From positions 1 to 48,090 of the forward strand of contig CALMUT010000218.1 in the NCBI GenBank assembly GCA_937872925.1: a DNA stretch of 48,090 bases, in the 5' to 3' direction. Under the pieces are notes generated by a model. The model saw only the letters and a list, made by a program, of their open reading frames with translations. It ran no database searches and had not been told where the DNA came from. Positions 41,828 to 48,090 of the stretch are shown here, piece after piece (the first letter of the stretch is position 1; each line of letters begins with the position of its first letter). Position numbers and translations under genes: made by a program. The DNA comes from an uncultured Myxococcales bacterium (GTDB taxonomy: Bacteria; Myxococcota_A; Polyangia; Polyangiales; Polyangiaceae).

Positions 41828-42505
41828 ATGGGCAAGGATCCGCGGATGGCTTATCGGCAGGCTGTCATCGGCGAGTCGTTCGCGGAGCGACATCTCGACG
41901 AGTTGATCCTCACGGAGGTCGACGTCGCGCCGGAACAAGGCGGGCGATACCTGCTCAGCGTCCGCATGCGCTCGAACACCGAAGCCATGTCGCAGCGATT
42001 CGGGCTGCTCCTGACTTTGTATCTGAGGTTGTTCGTGATGCGTCGAGCCACTTCGGAGTACTCCGGCCGGATCCTGGTGGACTCCCGTCAAATGCAGTTG
42101 GTGCGAGAGGGCGGATTCGCCAAGCTGAGCTGGTCGCAGCTGTCGCTGCCGCGACACAGTGCGCTGGTGCTACAGAGCTATCCCGCCGCGCTGGCCGCAA
42201 GCCGCTCGCGGCAGTTCGAGCTGGCGCGTCTCGTTGTCATGCCGTTCCAACCGCAGGCTGGTCAACTGCAGGCCGAGGAAGCCGCGACGGCCGAGCTCAC
42301 CGAACACGCGCGAGAGCTGCGCATGCGCGTCTGGGTCGAAGAGGAACCACCCCTGCCGCCCGGATGGACGACACTGTTCGGTGCTCTCGGCTACCCCATT
42401 GCCCGAAGCATCGGGGAGCCGTTGGCAGAGGTCTTGCGCGTCCGCCTCTTCGACGCCGCACGCTCGCCCTTTGCCGGCGGCACCCAGAACCGGACCCAGG
42501 GCTGA
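41828..42505 (+). CDS. Hypothetical protein upstream of the Sec tRNA
   Basis: 225 residues from the ATG at 41828; the ATG at 41846 is also possible. No signal peptide or transmembrane segment. An alpha/beta region (about 10-150, including G-R-Y-L-L-S-V-R-M-R-S-N, R-F-G-L-L-L-T-L-Y-L-R-L-F-V-M and S-L-P-R-H-S-A-L-V-L-Q-S-Y) is followed by a basic, partly disordered end. No family is recognised. It may be part of the conserved chromosome next to the tRNA, since it lies on the 5' side of selC and so outside the integrated element. Confidence 0.6.
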   Translation: MGKDPRMAYRQAVIGESFAERHLDELILTEVDVAPEQGGRYLLSVRMRSNTEAMSQRFGLLLTLYLRLFVMRRATSEYSGRILVDSRQMQLVREGGFAKLSWSQLSLPRHSALVLQSYPAALAASRSRQFELARLVVMPFQPQAGQLQAEEAATAELTEHARELRMRVWVEEEPPLPPGWTTLFGALGYPIARSIGEPLAEVLRVRLFDAARSPFAGGTQNRTQG

Positions 42506-42592
42506 GGCGGACACGCGGCGGCGAGCGCCCCTGACCTTGCGAGGCGCCCGCAGCAAGCGCCGCTGCCGCATTGCCAAGCGCCCGCGTCCGGT

Positions 42593-44020
42593 CTACGCCT
42601 CCACGCGGAAGCGCTTGGTACGCTGGTGCGGCCCTCGGTCTTCAAAACCGATGGGGGTTTGGTGAATGCCTGGTCCCGGGGAGTTCGATTCTCCTGCGCT
42701 TCCGCTAGGTTGCACGTTTGAGGGCGTTCGGGTTTGCTGCGCGGGCGCAGCAAAATGCGCAGCAAAACCATCGGTCCCCGTGGCGCGTGTGGAGTCGTTT
42801 GCGGGGGTGCAGTGGAGCGGAACGTCCTCGGCAGGCCCGCGCTGCCCGAACGGGAGGCGCAGGATGGCCTCGTACATCGCCTTGAGCGTTTTGGCGGTGT
42901 AGTTCGTGTCCGTCACACCCGCGCCTCCGTGTCCCATCAGGCGCCTGCGCAACCCCTCGTTTACGTCGGCCTCGGCCAGCCCGGTGGCGAAGTTGCGCCG
43001 AAGCCCTCGCAGCTCGTGCTTGTTCCCTTCCCATTCTGTCGGGCAACCGGCCGCTTCCTGGTCCTCTCGCAACAGCTCTGCGCTCTTCGGGCGGTAGTGC
43101 TTGCCCGCGGCGTTGGGGAAGACCGGGTCGGTCGGTTTGGCGGCCCGGCCGACGAGCATGACGAAACCACGGGTACGCCACTTCTCAAGCGCCGCAACCG
43201 CGGCAGGGTGCAGGGGCACCCTGCGAATTGCGGCCTCGGTTTTCGGTGGTCCAAGCTGCCAGTTGGTGTCGACGGCCTTGGTAATGTCGGCGTACGGAAC
43301 GCCGTGCGCCTCCATGATATCCCGCCACTTCAACCCGAATAGCTCGCCAGGCCGATAGCCTCCCGTCAAAACCAAGATGTACTGGGCCCACCTGTCCTCT
43401 GGCACTTGTTCGCACGCGAGCAAACGGTTCACCTCGGGCTCGGGCACGCAGACCACCACGTTTGCGCCGGCCACCGGTTCAGCCGGAGGCAGTTCGCGGC
43501 GCACCGTAGCGGAGCGCATGGGATTGCGGGCCAGGAGCCTCTCGTCCACGGCGTCTTCCAGGATTGTCTTGTAGGTTGCCGCTACGTTGCGCACCGTGTT
43601 CGCAGCTAGGCCAGAATCGCGCAACTGAATGACAAACTCCCGACAGAGCACAACGTCAATGTCCGACAATTGCTTCGATCCGTGCCGCGGAGAGATGTGG
43701 TTCTTGAAGTGCCCGCGATTATTCGACCGAGTAGTTCGCCGCACTTTGGGATTGCGCGCGCGCCGTCCGTCCCACTTGGAATAGTACTCATCCAGCGTCG
43801 TGCAGGGGGAGAGGAGTTCCTCACCGGCGCGCAGAGCTGCGTACCACTCCTGCGCCCAACCCTCGGCCGCGCGCTTGCTCGAAACTCCGGCCGTGTCTGG
43901 GATGCGTTTGTCGCGCCAGCGTCCTGTCGCGGCATCCTTGTAACGGACCAACCACGCTCCGATGCCACCCCGCTGGAACACGCTCCAGCCGCGTTTCGGT
44001 TTCGTGCTACGAGTTTTCAT
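42593..44020 (-). CDS. Tyrosine site-specific integrase of an element in selC
   Basis: 475 residues from the ATG at 44020, which has GAAGGAG just upstream; the longer open frame to 44287 is rejected. An N-terminal arm-binding region (1-70) with W-S-V-F-Q-R-G-G-I-G-A-W, a core-binding SAM-like domain (about 75-175) and the catalytic domain with Arg223 (G-G-Y-R-P-G-E), His335 and Arg338 (K-H-E-L-R-G-L-R), His364 (L-M-G-H-G) and the nucleophile Tyr374 (D-T-N-Y). All catalytic residues are intact. The last 37 codons or so are written on the antisense strand of the selenocysteine tRNA. This end (G-E-S-N-S-P-G-P-G) is typical of integrases whose gene enters the target tRNA. It catalyses integration and excision at the 3' end of selC. 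Confidence 0.93.
   Translation of the reverse strand: MKTRSTKPKRGWSVFQRGGIGAWLVRYKDAATGRWRDKRIPDTAGVSSKRAAEGWAQEWYAALRAGEELLSPCTTLDEYYSKWDGRRARNPKVRRTTRSNNRGHFKNHISPRHGSKQLSDIDVVLCREFVIQLRDSGLAANTVRNVAATYKTILEDAVDERLLARNPMRSATVRRELPPAEPVAGANVVVCVPEPEVNRLLACEQVPEDRWAQYILVLTGGYRPGELFGLKWRDIMEAHGVPYADITKAVDTNWQLGPPKTEAAIRRVPLHPAAVAALEKWRTRGFVMLVGRAAKPTDPVFPNAAGKHYRPKSAELLREDQEAAGCPTEWEGNKHELRGLRRNFATGLAEADVNEGLRRRLMGHGGAGVTDTNYTAKTLKAMYEAILRLPFGQRGPAEDVPLHCTPANDSTRATGTDGFAAHFAAPAQQTRTPSNVQPSGSAGESNSPGPGIHQTPIGFEDRGPHQRTKRFRVEA
42607..42704 (+). tRNA. selC: tRNA-Sec (anticodon TCA, reads UGA)
   Basis: 98 bases with all hallmarks of bacterial tRNA-Sec. The acceptor stem has eight pairs (GGAAGCGC, 42607-42614, with GCGCTTCC, 42696-42703), plus discriminator G at 42704; no CCA is encoded. 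The anticodon arm is TCGGT-CTTCAAA-ACCGA with anticodon TCA. The variable arm is long (about ten pairs with wobbles around a GAAT loop). The T arm has loop TTCGATT with a five-pair stem, giving the 8+5 acceptor-T arrangement that SelA and SelB recognise. The E. coli gene is 95 bases. It is the attachment site of the element to the right, and the integrase gene runs antisense through it. Confidence 0.97.
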
Positions 44021-44168
44021 GTCGATATCTCCTTCGGGGATGTCGGCCACGGCCCGGGGTGTGTCAGCACCGCCGGGCCACTGTGTTCGACAGTGTGACC
44101 TAAGTTGGGGTCGATGGACAGACTGGCGTTCATTCCGCCGCCTCTTCGTGCGGGTTTTCTGTCGGGCG

Positions 44169-47100
44169 ATGCAGCATGCGCTCCACCTCAGCGACGGCGA
44201 CGCGTTTCCCACCGCCGGGCAGCCGTCTGCGGTGCAGAGATTACCGTCATCACACGCGAGTGGCGTTCCGGTTTGGCATGCCTGCAACCCTGCGTCTGGT
44301 TGCGACTATCTCCCGGTCGGTGCGGGCGCGTCCTGTGCAGACGCGGATCTCTGCAACGCTGACGAAGTCTGCGACGGCAGTGGAGTCTGCCAGGTCGGCA
44401 CGCCGCTCACCTGTGATGACCTGAACCCCTGCACCATGGACGCTTGCAGCGCGGCAACGGGATGTAGTGCCACGCCAGTGCCCGCAGGAGTGAGCTGCGG
44501 GCCAAACCAGGCTTGTGACGGGGCGGGCGCGTGCGTCTCGGTCCTACCGCCCGATCCTTCGCTCGTTGCACCGCCGCTTGACCGCACTGTCGCCACTTCC
44601 ACCTTCGACCAGACGACCTTCTTGTACGAGGGTCCGAATCCGATCCAAACCGGCGTCGCCCCGGGAACGATTTCGCCTCAGCGCGTCAGCGTGCTCAAAG
44701 GCCGTGTGCTCACGGTGACCGGCGCGCCATTGCCCGGCGCCACGGTGAGCGTCGTGGGCCGACCCGAGTTCGGAAGCACGGTCAGCCGTGCTGACGGACA
44801 GTACGATCTGGTGATCAACGGCGGGCAGTCCATCGCACTGAGCTTCTCTGCCACGGGCTACCTGGAAGCACAGCGCAGCGTGACCGCGGAATGGCAACGC
44901 TTCGTCTTTGTGCCAGATGTGGCGCTCACCGCCGTGGACCCGGCGTTGACGACCGTGACACTAGGCAGCGGCACGATGCAGGAAGCTTTGGGATCGACGG
45001 TCAGCGACGCGGACGGCGTTCGGCGCGCTCGCCTATGCATTCCTGCCGGCACGACTGCATCTCTCGAAATGCCCGACGGCAGCACGGTGCCGGCGCCATC
45101 GCTCTCGGTCCGCATTACCGAGTACACGACGGGACCATACGGGCCGCAGACCATGCCCGCGGAGCTGCCCACGAATTTGGCGTACACCTACGCGGTTGAG
45201 CTCAGCGCCGACGAAGCTATCGCAGCGGGCGCCAAACGGGTGGTGTTCAGCCAACCCGCGTACTTGTACTTCGAGAACTTCCTGGCGTTCCCTGTGGGCA
45301 CGCCAGTTCCGGTGGGTTTCTACGACCGCAATGACGCCTGCTGGAAGCCCTCAGACAACGGACGCGTTATCCAGGTGCTGAGCGTGGCTGGCGGAATCGC
45401 CGCCCTTGATGTGGACGGCTCGGGAAGCCCTGCCGATGGCGCGACGCTCGCTGCCCTCGGCTTCAGTACCGAAGAGCTGACGAAGATCGCGCAAGCGTAC
45501 GCCGTCGGACAGTCGGTCTGGCGCTCGCCGGTGCCCCACTTCTCGACCGTGGACTGCAACTTCGGTGGTGTGCCCGACACCGGGAACGGCGGAAACGGAG
45601 CGGGCGGCAGCGGCGGCTCGGGTGGTTCCGGCGGCTCGGGAGGAACCGGTGGCGCAGCAGGCTCCGGCGGTAGCGCGGGTTCGGGTGGTGATGCAGGCTC
45701 CGGCGGAAATGGCGACGGAGGCACCGGCGGAGGCTCCGGCGGCACTGGTGGGTTTGGCGCAAGCAGTGGCTACGGCGGTTCTGGGGCCACCAGCGGCTTC
45801 GGCCCCATCTGCACGGACGATTGCCCCGATGACGGTGACAACGACAAGGACGATTCGTGCAAGGGAGATGGCTCAGTCATTGAGTGTCACAACCAAACCT
45901 TCGGTGAACTTATCCCCGTCGCGGGTACCGATCTTTCGCTCGTATACAGCAGCGCGCGCGCCCCCGGTCGGTTGTCGCGCATGTCGGTCAACATTCCCCT
46001 CACTGGCCCCACGATCAAGAGCAAGCTGCGCCGCGTCGACGTGCAAGTCGAAGTGGCCGGCAAGCTCTACCGCGCAAGCGAGGCCCCTGCACCCGGCCTG
46101 AACCTGCCGTTCACTTGGGACGGAGAAGATGCCTACGGCCGCAGAGTCCAAGGCAGCCAGCCCGTGATTGTGCGCGTCGGTGAGGTGTATCCCGTGAAGT
46201 ACGCAAAACCGGCAGCCGTTGGCCAGGCTTTCGCGCAGTACTCTGACAACGGCATCACGCTGACCGGAAACGAAGCCCGCACCGAGCTCACGCTCTGGCG
46301 CGTCGTGAAGTCGCGCAATCTTGGCATGTGGGACGAAAGCGGGCGCGGGCTGGGCGGCATGAGCCTGGACGTACACCATGCATATGATCCCAGCGGCCGC
46401 ATCCTGTACCTGGGTGATGGCAATCGGCGCAGTCGCGACAGCCTGGTCGAGGTCGTAAGACCTTTGACCAAACCGAGCGCTGCCGACAACACCGGCGACG
46501 GGGGCCAAGCGAGCCTCGCTGGCGTCCGACCACGCGGCGTGGCGCAAGGCCCCGATGGATCCATCTACGTCGCGGACAACGGCCGCACCATCCGGCGAAT
46601 CGACCCGGACGGCGTGATCACCCGCATCGCCGGCAATCCATTCGCCAACGGCTTCGCAGGTGACGGTGGCCCCGCCGCCGCCGCGCTCTTCGGCGGCATC
46701 GCGGACTTGGCCGTGGGCCGCGACGGTTCAGTCTTCGTCATGGACACACCGAACGCGCGGGTGCGTCGCATCGCGCCGGACGGGATCATTGACACTGTTG
46801 CCGGCAACGGAATCAACGCCTTCGCTGGCGATGAGGGACCGGCCACCTCCGCCTCGATCTGGGGCGCGCGCGGGATCGCCGTGGGGCCGGACTGCAACCT
46901 ACTGATCGCGGACTCCAGCAACTTGAGAGTTCGCATGGTGGACTCCGCAGGCATCATCCACACCGTGGCCACCTTGACCGAGCAACCCTTCGACGTTGCT
47001 GCCGGACAAGACGGCTCGCTGTACATCGGCGGGGCGCGGCGCGTACTGCGGTTGGACACCGCCGGCGGGCTCTTGCCTTTCGCCCGGACTGGCCACATCG

Positions 47101-48090
47101 GGTTCGCCGGCGGCGGCGGCCCCGCAGTGGACGCCCAGTTCAGCTCCGTAGAAGACATCGCGGTGGGCTTGGACGGAACCGTGTACATCAACGACCGCGA
47201 CAACCGTCGCATCCGCCGGGTCGACCCGTCCGGCATCATCACGACCTTCGCCGGCAACGGAGCCGGCAACCCCTTCACGGCAGGCAGCGCGGCCAGGGGC
47301 ACCGCGATCATCGCTAACGGGCTAGAGGTCGCGAAGGACGGCGGCCTGTTGGTCGGCGACGACGTGCATTCGGTGCTCGTCAACGTCGGCCTACCCCTGC
47401 CCAAGTTCGACGGCGGCGCGAGCATTGCCGTTCCGTCCGAAGACGGCAGTGAGCTGTACGCCTTCGACGGCCGAGGCAAGCACCTGGCCACCTTCAACGC
47501 CACGACCGCCGCCATGCGCTATCAGTTCGCCTACACCCCGGAAGGACTGCTGAGCCAAGTCCGAGACGGCGACAACAACGTCACCACCATCCAGCGCGAC
47601 GCAAGCGGCGCACCCCAAGCCGTCATCGGCCCCTACGGTCAAGCCACGGTGCTGACCCTGGACGCAAACGGCTACGTCTCGGCCATCACCAACCCACAGA
47701 CAGAGCTGCACCAGTTCACCTTCGCCAGCAACGGCCTGCTGCAGAGCTACATCAACCCCCGCAACCAGCTCAAAGTGCTCACCTACGATGGCCTCGGCCG
47801 CCTCGCCGCGTTCCTCGACCAAGCCACCGGCAACCGCACCTACGACCGCACCCAGGCCACGGCCAACTTCACCGTGCGGGAGACTAGCGCCCTGGGCCGC
47901 CAGACCACCTACGGCTTCACCGCCCTCCCGAACGGCGACGAGCTGTACACAAACACCTTCCCCGACGGCACCCAAAGCACCCGAGCCGTCGGCAAAAACC
48001 GCGTACTCACGACCACCTTGCCAGACGGCACGGCGATCACGACCACCGAAGCCCCCGACCCCCGCTTCGGCTTTGCAGCGAAAGTGCTCT
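44169..48090 (+). CDS. Giant NHL/RHS-repeat surface protein, 5' rearranged, 3' end beyond window
   Basis: Open from ATG 44169 to the window end (over 1,300 codons); the true start is unclear because no signal peptide is seen and the first 35 codons look non-native. Order: Cys-rich modules (from about 44280: A-C-N-P-A-S-G-C, C-D-G-S-G-V-C-Q); a carboxypeptidase-regulatory-like beta domain (about 44690-44890); a Gly/Ser-rich linker (45580-45795); a C-T-D-D-C-P-D-D-G-D-N-D-K-D-D Cys/Asp loop; the RHS family start F-G-E-L-I-P-V-A-G-T-D-L-S-L-V-Y-S-S; NHL repeats (about 46520-47340, I-A-G-N, V-A-G-N-G and F-A-G-N-G units with I-R-R-I-D-P-D-G); and YD/RHS repeats to the end (Y-T-P-E-G-L-L, Y-D-G-L-G-R-L). 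Teneurin-like layout; such proteins act as surface adhesins or toxin carriers. The C-terminal toxin region is not in view. Confidence 0.8.
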   Translation, partial: MQHALHLSDGDAFPTAGQPSAVQRLPSSHASGVPVWHACNPASGCDYLPVGAGASCADADLCNADEVCDGSGVCQVGTPLTCDDLNPCTMDACSAATGCSATPVPAGVSCGPNQACDGAGACVSVLPPDPSLVAPPLDRTVATSTFDQTTFLYEGPNPIQTGVAPGTISPQRVSVLKGRVLTVTGAPLPGATVSVVGRPEFGSTVSRADGQYDLVINGGQSIALSFSATGYLEAQRSVTAEWQRFVFVPDVALTAVDPALTTVTLGSGTMQEALGSTVSDADGVRRARLCIPAGTTASLEMPDGSTVPAPSLSVRITEYTTGPYGPQTMPAELPTNLAYTYAVELSADEAIAAGAKRVVFSQPAYLYFENFLAFPVGTPVPVGFYDRNDACWKPSDNGRVIQVLSVAGGIAALDVDGSGSPADGATLAALGFSTEELTKIAQAYAVGQSVWRSPVPHFSTVDCNFGGVPDTGNGGNGAGGSGGSGGSGGSGGTGGAAGSGGSAGSGGDAGSGGNGDGGTGGGSGGTGGFGASSGYGGSGATSGFGPICTDDCPDDGDNDKDDSCKGDGSVIECHNQTFGELIPVAGTDLSLVYSSARAPGRLSRMSVNIPLTGPTIKSKLRRVDVQVEVAGKLYRASEAPAPGLNLPFTWDGEDAYGRRVQGSQPVIVRVGEVYPVKYAKPAAVGQAFAQYSDNGITLTGNEARTELTLWRVVKSRNLGMWDESGRGLGGMSLDVHHAYDPSGRILYLGDGNRRSRDSLVEVVRPLTKPSAADNTGDGGQASLAGVRPRGVAQGPDGSIYVADNGRTIRRIDPDGVITRIAGNPFANGFAGDGGPAAAALFGGIADLAVGRDGSVFVMDTPNARVRRIAPDGIIDTVAGNGINAFAGDEGPATSASIWGARGIAVGPDCNLLIADSSNLRVRMVDSAGIIHTVATLTEQPFDVAAGQDGSLYIGGARRVLRLDTAGGLLPFARTGHIGFAGGGGPAVDAQFSSVEDIAVGLDGTVYINDRDNRRIRRVDPSGIITTFAGNGAGNPFTAGSAARGTAIIANGLEVAKDGGLLVGDDVHSVLVNVGLPLPKFDGGASIAVPSEDGSELYAFDGRGKHLATFNATTAAMRYQFAYTPEGLLSQVRDGDNNVTTIQRDASGAPQAVIGPYGQATVLTLDANGYVSAITNPQTELHQFTFASNGLLQSYINPRNQLKVLTYDGLGRLAAFLDQATGNRTYDRTQATANFTVRETSALGRQTTYGFTALPNGDELYTNTFPDGTQSTRAVGKNRVLTTTLPDGTAITTTEAPDPRFGFAAKVL
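44205..44287 (-). pseudogene. Inverted fragment of a Cys-rich C-D-D-x-N-x-C repeat
   Basis: Read on the minus strand, from 44287 down to about 44205, the sequence gives C-Q-T-G-T-P-L-A-C-D-D-G-N-L-C-T-A-D-G-C. That is the same module as C-Q-V-G-T-P-L-T-C-D-D-L-N-P-C-T on the plus strand at about 44380-44450 in the NHL/RHS gene. The fragment is in opposite orientation, has no start of its own and runs into the integrase upstream region. It meets the plus-strand module head to head at the palindrome GGCATGCC (44275-44282). It looks like the scar of an inversion or of recombination between two Cys-rich repeat genes. Confidence 0.6.

Larger units (their letters stand above)
42681..48090. mobile_element. 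Left end of an element integrated at the 3' end of selC (partial)
   Basis: Inferred. The attachment core should be the 3' part of the tRNA (from about 42681, the T-arm and acceptor), next to the integrase gene in the usual layout of tRNA-borne genomic islands. The right attachment site, a copy of the tRNA 3' end, is not seen up to 48090, so the element continues beyond the window or has lost that end. Cargo in view: the integrase and a large NHL/RHS protein whose 5' end is rearranged. Confidence 0.55.

Noticed and set aside
42593..44287. Longer integrase start at 44287 (564 residues)
   Set aside because: The extra 89 residues include an inverted Cys-rich fragment and basic non-domain sequence; the ATG at 44020 has a strong GAAGGAG ribosome-binding site and begins at the conserved N-terminal domain.
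1..48090. CRISPR array, ribosomal RNA, insertion sequence with transposase
   Set aside because: No regularly spaced direct repeats, no rRNA-like stretch and no transposase gene were seen; the only mobile-element enzyme is the integrase.

Overview
The window looks like chromosomal DNA of a Myxococcota bacterium, probably of the Polyangiales/Sorangiineae type. The signs are high GC with GTG and TTG starts, many Ala/Pro/Ser-rich lipoproteins, a membrane Ser/Thr kinase, Cys-rich repeat lipoproteins, a TIGR04563-type ribbon-helix-helix protein, a DUF1844 protein, and a large NHL/RHS protein. No species can be assigned from sequence alone.

Layout. 1-5700: a divergent multiheme cytochrome region. 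A partial cytochrome runs off the left edge on the minus strand. An operon on the plus strand encodes a b-type-cytochrome-like membrane protein, a very large multiheme c-type cytochrome interrupted by an in-frame TGA, a ten-heme cytochrome and an outer-membrane beta-barrel-like protein. This resembles a trans-envelope (porin-cytochrome) electron conduit. 6277-13461: an S41 protease, a small DNA-binding protein, an alpha/beta hydrolase, a lipoprotein, a short histidine kinase, an FGE-fold lipoprotein, an AT-rich operator-like site and a LarA-like racemase. 13561-19886: a swivel-first aconitase-family enzyme, then a tightly overlapping stress-type operon (SlyD-like isomerase, small protein, DUF1844, HtrA protease, ECF sigma factor, membrane partner, secreted protein). 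19938-28757: a two-gene signalling pair, a cation/proton antiporter and a three-lipoprotein operon (SGNH hydrolase plus two alkaline-phosphatase-superfamily proteins). 28891-42704: selA, a Cys-rich lipoprotein, a fused E1 dehydrogenase, a kinase, two epimerases, selB, an L,D-transpeptidase and the selenocysteine tRNA (selC). 42593-48090: a tyrosine integrase abutting and overlapping selC, followed by a rearranged, very large NHL/RHS protein that runs off the right edge.

Main finding. The TGA at 2466-2468 falls exactly where the first Cys of a CxxCH haem motif is expected, giving U-V-S-C-Q. The same frame continues for 192 codons with seven more CxxCH motifs and ends in an ATGA overlap with the next gene. 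The window also carries selA, selB and the UGA-reading tRNA. The best reading is a selenocysteine-containing multiheme cytochrome with a probable stem-loop (SECIS-like) starting at the UGA. A nonsense mutation is the main alternative. A second theme is the element integrated at selC: its integrase gene overlaps the selenocysteine tRNA antisense, so the Sec tRNA is the attachment site of a mobile element.
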